Made by a program: the position numbers and the translations under genes | NCBI RefSeq assembly: GCF_014138285.1 | Contig: NZ_JACGXN010000003.1 | Span: forward strand, 248,001 to 312,000 | Length of the DNA stretch: 64,000 nt | Direction: 5' to 3' | From: Phyllobacterium myrsinacearum | GTDB taxonomy: Bacteria; Pseudomonadota; Alphaproteobacteria; Rhizobiales; Rhizobiaceae | In this document: positions 25,758 to 33,550 of the stretch, one piece after another | Numbering within the stretch: position 1 is the stretch's first letter | Layout of the letters: the number at the start of each line of letters is the position of its first letter | Notes under the pieces: model-generated | The model's input: the letters and a program-made list of their open reading frames with translations, nothing else | Told to the model about the DNA's origin: nothing | Database searches by the model: none

Positions 25758-25774
25758 TGGTATTATACATTCCA
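25758..25774. promoter_or_regulatory. GntR-type operator 7 (regulator gene itself)
   Basis: TGGTATTATACATTCCA matches the consensus, includes a -10-like TATTAT, and ends 23 bp before the GntR start. This suggests negative autoregulation and links the motif to this regulator. Confidence 0.75.
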
Positions 25775-25797
25775 AATGAACATGGAGATCACCAGAC

Positions 25798-26532
25798 GTG
25801 AGCCCGAGAACCCAGATGCGTTGGCCCCTGGCCGATGAAGCCACCCCAAATCTCGTCCTTGAACCGTTCGCAGCCGAGCCGAACTTCAAAACGCGGATTT
25901 ACGGTGCGCTGAAGCAGGCCATCGCCAATATGGACATCTACGGCACCGCGGAAGACAAATGGCTTGATGAGCGCCAATTGGCGGACCGGCTTGGCGTCAG
26001 CCGTACCCCGATTCGCGAAGCGATCGCGATGCTGGAGCAGCAGGGGTTCGTGAAATCGATTCCACGTCGCGGCATCATGGTTCTGCGCAAGACGAAGCGC
26101 GAAGTGATCGAGATGATCCAGGTCTGGGCGGCTCTCGAGGGTATGGCGGCCCGCCTTGTTTCGCTCAATGCCAGTGGCAAGGAAATTGCGCGCTTGAGGA
26201 AGCTCTTTGAAGACTTTGACGAAGGTCATAAACCTGCAGATTATCCGGGTGAATATTCCGAAGCCAACCTGCAGTTTCATCAGACACTCATCCAGATGAC
26301 GGGTTCAAGCATTCTGCGGGAAACAACCGAGAACATTCTTCTCCATGTTCGCGGTATCCGCAAAATCACCATCGGGCGTGATGATCGTGCCTCCCAGTCG
26401 ATCAAGGATCATCTGGCAATCATCACCGCGCTGGAAACACGTGATACGGAGCTCGCTGAAAAGCTCTGCCGCGATCATACGCTTGGTCTGGCCGCCTATG
26501 TCGAGAAGCACAGCGAAGGTATTTTCGATTGA
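25798..26532 (+). CDS. GntR family regulator, FCD subfamily; probable master regulator of the oxalate regulon
   Basis: The 244-residue protein starts at GTG 25798 after GGAGAT. The winged HTH (about residues 40-105) reads DERQLADRLGVSRTPIREAI, then MLEQQGFVKSIPRRGIMVL. The C-terminal FCD domain (about 110-235) is all-helical with the usual metal/ligand residues (NLQFHQTLIQMTGSS, DHLAIITALETRDTELAEKL with histidines). FCD-type GntR proteins usually recognise short palindromes with GT/TGG half-sites. The 17-bp TGG-N-AT-N5-AT-N-CCA element sits at its own promoter and at six other promoters nearby, which makes this the best candidate for the binding protein. The effector may be oxalate, oxalyl-CoA or glyoxylate (inference). 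Confidence 0.88.
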   Translation: MSPRTQMRWPLADEATPNLVLEPFAAEPNFKTRIYGALKQAIANMDIYGTAEDKWLDERQLADRLGVSRTPIREAIAMLEQQGFVKSIPRRGIMVLRKTKREVIEMIQVWAALEGMAARLVSLNASGKEIARLRKLFEDFDEGHKPADYPGEYSEANLQFHQTLIQMTGSSILRETTENILLHVRGIRKITIGRDDRASQSIKDHLAIITALETRDTELAEKLCRDHTLGLAAYVEKHSEGIFD

Positions 26533-26626
26533 AAATGAAGTGGGGCGACACCGCCTCCACAACGTGATCCCTTAGACACCGGGCGGCGCGGTCCGTTCGA
26601 AGTTTTTCATATCCGGAGATGCAGCG

Positions 26627-27637
26627 ATGAACGGTCTTCCCGAAAGCATGACTGTTATCGCTATCAGTGAACCCGGCGGGCCTGAGGTTCTGAAAGCAGA
26701 GCAGCGTCCCGTACCCGCCCCGGCGGAAAATGAAATACTTATTCGTGTGGCGGCGGCTGGCGTCAACAGGCCAGACCTGTTTCAACGGGCAGGTTTTTAC
26801 CCTCCTCCGAAAGGTGCAACGGATCTGCCCGGCCTCGAAGTTGCCGGCACGGTAGCGGCGGTTGGAACCAGCGTCACGCGATGGAAGACCGGAGACCGGA
26901 TCTGCGCCCTTACTCCCGGCGGCGGCTACGCTCAATTTGCGCTTGTTGACTCGTCGAGTGTGCTCCCGGCACCCCAAGGATTTTCACCTGTTGAAGCGGC
27001 CGCCCTGCCGGAAACCTTCTTTACGGTCTGGCATAATATCTTCGAACTTGGCGCCTTGAAGTCAGGCGAAACCCTGCTAGTCCACGGCGGCGCATCAGGC
27101 ATCGGAACAACCGCGATCATGCTTGGCAAGGCGTTTGGTGCGACTGTCATTGTGACAGCCGGAACCGACGAAAAATGTGCCGCTTGCCGCGAGCTTGGAG
27201 CAGATGTGGCTGTCAATTATCGCAATACGGATTGGGTGGCTGAAATCAAGAAAGTTACCGAGGGCCGTGGTGCCAATGTTATCCTCGATATCGTCGGAGG
27301 CCCCTATATCGAGCAGAACTATCAAGCAGCAGCCATTGGCGGCAGGATTGTCAATATCGCATTCCTGCAAGGCTCCAAGGCCAATGTCGACTTCATGCGC
27401 CTGATGATGAAACGCCTGACCCATACCGGTTCAACATTGCGCGCACAGCCGCTTGAAGCAAAGGCCCGGATTGCAGCCGCACTTGAAACCAATGTCTGGC
27501 CGCTTCTCGCCAAGGATGAATGCCGTCCACTTATCCACGCAACGTTCCCGTTCACCAAGGCAAGTGAAGCCCATGCCCTGATGGAGTCAAATGCCAATAT
27601 CGGCAAGATTGTCCTGACCATCGACGCGAGCTGGTAA
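26627..27637 (+). CDS. NAD(P)H:quinone oxidoreductase of the PIG3 type (MDR superfamily)
   Basis: The 336-residue protein is a zinc-free medium-chain reductase: GGPEVLKAEQRPVPAP, AAGVNRPDLFQRAGFYPPP, GLEVAGTVAAVG, LVHGGASGIGTTAIMLGKAF (NADPH site), GRGANVILDIVGG and STLRAQPLEAKARIA are typical of PIG3/QOR proteins. It reduces quinones or enals with NADPH. It starts 94 bp after the GntR gene in the same direction and has no operator of its own, so it may be cotranscribed with gntR. Its link to oxalate metabolism is unclear; it may deal with reactive aldehydes or quinones. Confidence 0.88.
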   Translation: MNGLPESMTVIAISEPGGPEVLKAEQRPVPAPAENEILIRVAAAGVNRPDLFQRAGFYPPPKGATDLPGLEVAGTVAAVGTSVTRWKTGDRICALTPGGGYAQFALVDSSSVLPAPQGFSPVEAAALPETFFTVWHNIFELGALKSGETLLVHGGASGIGTTAIMLGKAFGATVIVTAGTDEKCAACRELGADVAVNYRNTDWVAEIKKVTEGRGANVILDIVGGPYIEQNYQAAAIGGRIVNIAFLQGSKANVDFMRLMMKRLTHTGSTLRAQPLEAKARIAAALETNVWPLLAKDECRPLIHATFPFTKASEAHALMESNANIGKIVLTIDASW

Positions 27638-27742
27638 TGTTGAGAGCCGAGAGAGCCCGCGCTATATCGCGGACGATCCCGTATTTTCAGCCGGGCAACC
27701 TGATGGTCGGCGTATAAGGTCGCGTGGACGAGTTTCCGAACG

Positions 27743-30700
27743 TCAGGAGCGGCTTGGAAGACTATAACCCCAATCCTTGGTCCACGTCCTGAAGTCCTCG
27801 ATCGTGCCGATCTGTGAGCGCTGAATCCTTGGATCGATCATGATACCATTCTCGTCGGAAACGCCTCTTTTGGTCTCGCCTGGCTTGCTTTTAACCGGAA
27901 ACTCTCCTTCTCCATTCGGCTTTACCTGAAGTGCCCGATCGATGAGGACATCGCGCTTCCCCGGATCAAGGTTGTACAAATAATCGATCATGATCTCAGG
28001 TGACACGCCCTGCGCCTTGGCAATTTCGGGATTCAATGCGAGATAGGGAACAGCGCTCTCGTCGCAATTGGCCAGGCTTTCTGGTTTGTCTACGTCCGGA
28101 GCGGCTCCGCGCCAATAAGCCCCGAGCGGGCCCTCCAGATGATTGGAATCCTTCACGTGTCGGTACTGGCCAATGCCAGTAACCAGCCCCGCGGTCAGCA
28201 GGAACCCGATTGTAACCACCGGACCTGCTGCCACAGCGTTTGGCAATGCCGCGTAGATACTTGCTGCGGTTCCCGGTGCCCAGGCCGCAGCCATCGGAAG
28301 ATCTCCACGACCCAGTTCATATCCCAATTGTGCAACGGACAGTCCTGCGCCCAATCCATTGTAAGCACGAGGCAGCCATTCCCAGCCACGCATGCCCTTG
28401 ATTTGTGAAAAGCCTGCTTTCCAAAAAATGGATCGTGTTCCATCGACAGCCAGAGCCATGTCGCGAGTGGCACCAATACCGAAGTAGTAACCCCACGCCT
28501 TGTCCATGGGAGACGTTCCCGGTGCGGTCAGCGAGACCGTGCCCCAGATGTTCAAAAGTGCTGATCCGGTGCTTACAAAAGGAATAGCGGGCGCGTACGC
28601 GGCAACACCAGTTCGTGCCTCCAGTGTTCTGACAGGGTTTGCGGCGAGCCAGACATCACGCGCGGTGTCCCTGAGTGCGGAGAAACCGTTGCGGATGGCA
28701 CCCTTTGGTTCATATCTGGCTGCAATCCATTGGGCGTCAGCCTTCAAGCGACGCTCTGCAGCATTGAGGCTGCGATCCATTGCGTCCAATCTGACGCCAG
28801 AGGTCGGTTGTATCGGGTTGGTACCAGGGATAAGCCCGCCACCGGCCTGTGTCTGAAATGCAAAAACCTCCAATAAAACATCACGGCCGGTACGGGAAAG
28901 GAAGCCCGCACTCGGACCTGCGTCCTCCTTCGGCCTTGCGCCATCCGGCTGCGAAAAACGTTCCATGAGCGCAAGAGTCAGTTCGGGGCTGTCGTAAAGC
29001 GCAGCCTTGGGATCGTCGAGAGATTTGAGTTGCTTGACCAATTCATTATAGGGATCGTCTGCAGGAAGCCGCCCAAGCTCGTCGATCAGCTTATCGAGAT
29101 CCTGTCCAGGCAAATCCTGAAGACGAACACGCGCCTGATCCGCAGCAATCTGCTGTGAAGACAAAGCCCCGCCAGGACTGTATTGACGCAGCAATGGCAG
29201 AAAATTGATTTCAGCGTCCTTGCCCTTGCCTGTCACAACATCCTTATCGAGGCCGTCCCGAATGTCATTTCCGGCGTTCTCGAACCGTTCTGCCCCTTCA
29301 AGACCTTGTAACTCTTTTGGCAACCCGCGCGATGCGGCAGCGGTCAGGACTATCGCCTTCCCGTAGCGATCTGCTCGCTCCACCAGGGATTTTTCCGATT
29401 TAAGCAGGGATGCGACACCATTGGTGTGGGAGAAACTGCTTGAGCCGCCAATGTTCTCCCGCCCAAGTTCGGAAACATAGACGACCTTTTCGTAAAACTC
29501 CTTGCCGGTTGAAGTGCCATTTTTCTTCAGCTCCTCAACCCCCATTCCTGCAAGATTAAGGATGATCGATGCTTCCGATCTGTGTTCAGATTTAACGATG
29601 TCCTTGTCCATCAGCTGGCGAGCGATTTCCTTCGCCAAGGCAGGGCTTTGTCCATCTGCGATGGATTCGCGCAAACCAGTGCCGATTTGAAATGCTACGC
29701 TCTTCGATGACTCGTCCGACTTCTCGCTCACTTTATCGATAACTCGGACGACAGAAGACGCTAAATCGCTTACCTCGCCCTCACCTTCCTTGGTGGCCAT
29801 ACGGTCCGCGAGGACTGTGAGATCGCTCATAGCGCTCCGTACCTTGGTGAGGTCCGTCATCACCGCTCCGGAGCCGAACTTTATCGATTGCTGAAACAGA
29901 TCCGTCATCGCCGTATCTAAGGCCGGTGTCGCCCCTTGTACCCGCTGCGCGGTGAGCGCAACATCAATTCCGTCCGTTTGCGCGACCATCTCCTGTAGTT
30001 CGGGGACAGAGTGGCGGGTGTCGGCATGTTTGTTATTGCCCGCGGCATTGACTGCGTCGACCGAGGACTGGACGAGAACCTGATTGGCCGCCGAATTCAC
30101 CGCCGACACAAATGGATCTACCTCCGGGGAGAGATCATGATTTGGTGTCGCCGCTGCGATGATTTGCGACAGATTGCGGACCGCCTGTGTCTCAGCGAGT
30201 TTTTTGGCTGCCTTGTCACCGGTGGTTGCTTCAGCAGCGAGGTCGCGCATAAGAGCAGACACGCCGCGGTTAACATTCTGCCACTCAATGGACGGGTCTC
30301 GTCTACGTGAGCCTGCCGGTGTACCCTTGGCATCAGCGACAAGTTCCCGCAGACTGGCTTCTCGTGTGCCTCCTGATGCGAGGTCCTTGAACGAAACTTT
30401 CCGGTCAAAAATCTCATTCATCGTCGAGCGCGCGCCCTCTTTGGCGTCTTTCACGATCTTCGCAAATTCGGGCTGATCATCACCCACGGGCGCGATTGCC
30501 TTTGCATGATCATCAAGCGCCTGGTTCATGGCAGCCTTGTCCAGGCCGGCTGGCAGCGCAGCCTCAAGCAAACCGGGCATGAGAAGTGCCGCCGCTTCCT
30601 TCCGTTTCTCGTCGGCATTTTGCAGAACCGACGGCGCTTCCATGGCATTGAGTTTTCGGACATGAGCCGGAGTATCCCGGCTGGGATTGGTCATTTTCGT

Positions 30701-31066
30701 ATAGGATCTATCGGCTCGAACCGCCTCGTCGGTCAGGTCGGACGACGCTTTGACAGTATCGAATAGTTCGCGATCGAGAATGGTCAAGGTATCACCCTCA
30801 ACGAGGACGTTGGCATCCTGTCTCAAGCCCGGATTCATTAACTGCAGCTGTTCCAGCTTGTAACCGTAGCCTGCACCGACCTGTATGGAGGTCTCGCCGT
30901 ACTTGATTTGGTGTATAGTTACACCGTCAGCAGATTTGGCATGTTTACGGTCCTTATCGGCATGCTGCTTTTTCGCGTGGGTGACTGCTGTGTCGAAACT
31001 TATACTTGCTTGCGTATTTTCGCGAGAAAATCGAGTCCGATAATAAAAATCCACAGGAAATGCCAT
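27743..31066 (-). CDS. Very large LysM-domain protein of unknown function, possible secreted effector
   Basis: The ATG at 31066 follows GGGGAGA, giving 1107 residues. Residues about 47-98 form one LysM peptidoglycan-binding domain (IHQIKYGETSIQVGAGYGYK, LMNPGLRQDANVLVEGDTLT). A long, mostly helical, charged middle part follows with no domain I recognise. A hydrophobic region at roughly 845-970 (IPFVSTGSALLNIWGTV, GPVVTIGFLLTAGLVTGIG) could insert into a membrane, and a polar tail of about 135 residues ends the protein. No N-terminal signal peptide is seen. The gene stands alone, with a perfect 12-bp inverted repeat just upstream. The architecture (N-terminal LysM, helical core, hydrophobic C-terminal part) suits a type III or VI effector or a pore-forming toxin, but this is speculation. 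Confidence 0.65.
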   Translation of the reverse strand: MAFPVDFYYRTRFSRENTQASISFDTAVTHAKKQHADKDRKHAKSADGVTIHQIKYGETSIQVGAGYGYKLEQLQLMNPGLRQDANVLVEGDTLTILDRELFDTVKASSDLTDEAVRADRSYTKMTNPSRDTPAHVRKLNAMEAPSVLQNADEKRKEAAALLMPGLLEAALPAGLDKAAMNQALDDHAKAIAPVGDDQPEFAKIVKDAKEGARSTMNEIFDRKVSFKDLASGGTREASLRELVADAKGTPAGSRRRDPSIEWQNVNRGVSALMRDLAAEATTGDKAAKKLAETQAVRNLSQIIAAATPNHDLSPEVDPFVSAVNSAANQVLVQSSVDAVNAAGNNKHADTRHSVPELQEMVAQTDGIDVALTAQRVQGATPALDTAMTDLFQQSIKFGSGAVMTDLTKVRSAMSDLTVLADRMATKEGEGEVSDLASSVVRVIDKVSEKSDESSKSVAFQIGTGLRESIADGQSPALAKEIARQLMDKDIVKSEHRSEASIILNLAGMGVEELKKNGTSTGKEFYEKVVYVSELGRENIGGSSSFSHTNGVASLLKSEKSLVERADRYGKAIVLTAAASRGLPKELQGLEGAERFENAGNDIRDGLDKDVVTGKGKDAEINFLPLLRQYSPGGALSSQQIAADQARVRLQDLPGQDLDKLIDELGRLPADDPYNELVKQLKSLDDPKAALYDSPELTLALMERFSQPDGARPKEDAGPSAGFLSRTGRDVLLEVFAFQTQAGGGLIPGTNPIQPTSGVRLDAMDRSLNAAERRLKADAQWIAARYEPKGAIRNGFSALRDTARDVWLAANPVRTLEARTGVAAYAPAIPFVSTGSALLNIWGTVSLTAPGTSPMDKAWGYYFGIGATRDMALAVDGTRSIFWKAGFSQIKGMRGWEWLPRAYNGLGAGLSVAQLGYELGRGDLPMAAAWAPGTAASIYAALPNAVAAGPVVTIGFLLTAGLVTGIGQYRHVKDSNHLEGPLGAYWRGAAPDVDKPESLANCDESAVPYLALNPEIAKAQGVSPEIMIDYLYNLDPGKRDVLIDRALQVKPNGEGEFPVKSKPGETKRGVSDENGIMIDPRIQRSQIGTIEDFRTWTKDWGYSLPSRS

Positions 31067-31100
31067 GTATCTCCCCTTACACAAAGTGTATTTCTCTAGT

Positions 31101-31130
31101 AAATTGTCATGATTATTCTCATGACAATTT
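31101..31130. promoter_or_regulatory. Perfect inverted repeat upstream of the LysM gene
   Basis: AAATTGTCATGA (31101-31112) and TCATGACAATTT (31119-31130) form a perfect 12-bp repeat around TTATTC, starting 35 bp before the LysM start. It may be an operator or a hairpin in the leader. A second, smaller repeat AAGTCGAATTACGACTT lies at 31178-31194. The region to 31420 is AT-rich and otherwise empty. Confidence 0.6.
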
Positions 31131-31426
31131 GTGTGAATTCGGAATAATTGAATATTATAAAGATTTGCTGACTTAACAAGTCGAATTACGACTTATTATT
31201 ACTTCACATGCGACCGAATAAATAAAAAAATAATTCAAAATTTGAAACTTCATGGCGAAGTATCACAACAATTCTATCGCAAACTCCTAATCGGATTGCG
31301 AAAATGACCGAAGCCTTCCATCCTCTCTCAATATTCAGCAACCGCGATGTGGGGATCAATTGGGCCTCTGCCAACCATTACAATTGAAAATTGACTGCAT
31401 CGGTAGAACCTGTATTAAACTGTTGA

Positions 31427-31753
31427 AATGCCGAGATTATCGACCGCGCTGCCGGGTTGTTCGCCCGACATTGTTTCGAGCACACATCGCTTCAACAGAT
31501 TGCCGATGCCGTCAACTACTCGAAAGCCGGATTGCTCCACCACTACCCGAGCAAAAAAGCGATTTATGAGGTGGCGCTCACAACGGTACGCGAGCACATG
31601 CAGGCGTTGGTCACCAGCGTCGAAGGGATAACCGTCGGTATCGAACGGGATCAGGCTGTTGTAGAGGCTTCAGTTGAGTTCGTGTTGGGCCGGTATGCAG
31701 ACCGGCCCGCGAATACTGTACATCACCGTTCCGATGCTAACGGGATAGTTTGA
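31427..31753 (+). pseudogene. Decayed TetR family regulator fragment
   Basis: The frame from 31427 reads NAEIIDRAAGLFARHCFEHT, then SLQQIADAVNYSKAGLLHHY and PSKKAIYEVALTTVREHM, a good TetR DNA-binding domain. A stop at 31424 sits where the first residues of the domain should be, and no start codon is suitable (a TTG at 31457 would cut the first helix). After about 85 residues the homology ends (VLGRYADRPANTVHH) and the frame stops at 31753, inside the 3' end of the isochorismatase gene. Intact TetR proteins have about 200 residues, so both ends are damaged. It marks a deletion or rearrangement point. Confidence 0.7.
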
Positions 31754-32351
31754 GCTCCATTATCTGGGTCGTGGTCAGAATATCACCGAATGTATCGTTG
31801 ATCGATGCCAAGGCCGCGCGATGCAGCGCGGCATGACCGACCGTTTCACCTTCAGCCATCTCGAGATCGCGGGTTGCGCAGGCGTCGGATGCAACAAGAA
31901 CATTGTAGCCTAGAGGGACTGCATCGCGCGCGGCCCCAGCGACACAGGCATGGGTCATCAGACCAGTGACAACCAAGGTGTCGATACCAGATTTTTTCAG
32001 CCGTTCGTTAAGGTCAGAGGTCGGAAAGACGCTCACCGACGACTTCTGTATGATCTTGTGGTGTGCCGCTGGTTTAAGTTCTGGATGAAATGCCGAGGTT
32101 TCGCTGTCTTCTGCAAAGATCGGGCTACCCGCTGGTGTGACGTGACGCACGTGAAAGACCGGAATACCCGTACCATCGGCGTGTGCGATGAGCCGTTTGG
32201 CATTGTTAAGCGCGGTTTCACCGTCAGGTATCGGCATCCTGCCGGTGAAATACTCATTCTGAAAATCAATCACCAGCAACGCTGTTTTTGCCGGATCAAG
32301 ACTGTCGGGTGCACTCACTCCTGCGATCGTCCGAATGGTTGGATGCCTCAT
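31737..32351 (-). CDS. Isochorismatase-family cysteine hydrolase
   Basis: ATG 32351 (AAGGACA in front) gives 204 residues; a longer upstream frame overlaps the divergent regulator gene and is not needed. The catalytic triad is recognisable: Asp29 in LLVIDFQNEY, a lysine in KIIQKSSVSVF (Lys103 most likely) and Cys136 in GLMTHACVAGAARDA. Members hydrolyse isochorismate, nicotinamide or similar amides; the short form here is of the general nicotinamidase-like type. It is divergent from an FtrA-like regulator, a frequent pairing in proteobacteria, so that regulator probably controls it. The 3' end overlaps the decayed TetR fragment by 17 bp. Confidence 0.85.
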   Translation of the reverse strand: MRHPTIRTIAGVSAPDSLDPAKTALLVIDFQNEYFTGRMPIPDGETALNNAKRLIAHADGTGIPVFHVRHVTPAGSPIFAEDSETSAFHPELKPAAHHKIIQKSSVSVFPTSDLNERLKKSGIDTLVVTGLMTHACVAGAARDAVPLGYNVLVASDACATRDLEMAEGETVGHAALHRAALASINDTFGDILTTTQIMELKLSR

Positions 32352-32478
32352 GGTATGTCCTTTCGCCTTATTACCAGTGCTGCCCAGTTTGGCATTCTTG
32401 CAGCATTGCGAAAGTGACCTGAATGACAATATATGATGAATTCTGGCCAAACTTACCGACGGGAAAAAACCGGGTTCC

Positions 32479-33435
32479 ATGCATAACATTGCTGTCATAG
32501 CCTATGAGGGTATCAGCCCCTTTCACTTGTCTGTCCCCTGTATCGTTTTCGGGGATGATCTTTTGAAGCTTGGTGCGCCGCGTTACCACCTGTTTATCTG
32601 CGGGGAAAAACCCGGGCTGATCTCCACAATGTCGGGCTTTCATATCGAGGTGCAGCACGATCTTTCGGCTCTGGTCGGGGCTGATACTGTCATCATGCCT
32701 GCCTGGCGCGATCCCGATGATCGACCCTCTGCAACCCTGCTGAGTGCTCTGCGTGCAGCGCATGCGCGAGGCGCCCGAATGGTCGGATTATGCCTGGGCA
32801 CATTTGTCCTGGCTGAGGCCGGTTTGCTGGATGGCCGCACCGCCTCCACCCATTGGGCTTGGGCGGAACAATTCAAGCGAACCTATCGATCGGTGGCATT
32901 GGACCAGAATGCGCTCTACGTTGATGAAGGCGATATTCTGACATCAGCCGGAACGGCGGCCGCTATCGACTGCTGCCTTCATCTCGTACGGCGTGATCAT
33001 GGAGCAGAGGTCGCCAACCGTATTGCACGTCGGCTGGTGGTCGCTCCGCATCGTCGCGGTGGTCAAGCTCAATATATCGAGAAACCGTTACCCGACTCCG
33101 GCATAAACGACCAGCTTACAACCACGTTGGAATGGGCGATCGAGCACCTTGCCGATCCCATGAGCCTTGAGCAATTGGCTGCGCGTGCCGGAATGAGCTT
33201 GCGCAGCTTCACCCGCCATTTCAGGAAAAAGACTGGGACGACAGTCACGCAATGGCTTCTGAACCATCGTCTGGCGACAGCGCAGCGTCTCCTGGAGACC
33301 AGCGATTGCTCCGTCGACAGTGTCGCGACCATCGCGGGATTTGGTTCGACAGTGTCGCTCCGTCAGCATTTCACGCGGGCCTTCTCGATCTCTCCCGTCG
33401 GCTATCGACGCCAGTTTCGGACAAAACCCGCGTAA
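32479..33435 (+). CDS. GlxA/FtrA-type AraC regulator (DJ-1/PfpI domain plus AraC HTH)
   Basis: The 318-residue protein has an N-terminal DJ-1/PfpI-like domain (about 1-175) with the nucleophile-elbow segment GLCLGTFVLAEAGLLDGR. The C-terminal AraC DNA-binding domain (about 215-312) contains two HTHs: SLEQLAARAGMSLRSFTRHF and SVDSVATIAGFGSTVSLRQH. These proteins are activators whose N-terminal domain binds a small nitrogenous ligand. It is divergent from the isochorismatase-family gene, with 127 bp between the starts, and probably activates it. The elbow cysteine is retained, but enzymatic activity is not expected. Confidence 0.88.
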   Translation: MHNIAVIAYEGISPFHLSVPCIVFGDDLLKLGAPRYHLFICGEKPGLISTMSGFHIEVQHDLSALVGADTVIMPAWRDPDDRPSATLLSALRAAHARGARMVGLCLGTFVLAEAGLLDGRTASTHWAWAEQFKRTYRSVALDQNALYVDEGDILTSAGTAAAIDCCLHLVRRDHGAEVANRIARRLVVAPHRRGGQAQYIEKPLPDSGINDQLTTTLEWAIEHLADPMSLEQLAARAGMSLRSFTRHFRKKTGTTVTQWLLNHRLATAQRLLETSDCSVDSVATIAGFGSTVSLRQHFTRAFSISPVGYRRQFRTKPA

Positions 33436-33550
33436 GACAATGGACATTCGGGCGTCTGGAAACTTGGCATTGCTGCATCTCCTCAGCATGACGACTGCCG
33501 GGATTCAGCGTGCGCCAAATGGATTGGCGCACGCCGCGCTGCCGTTGGCT

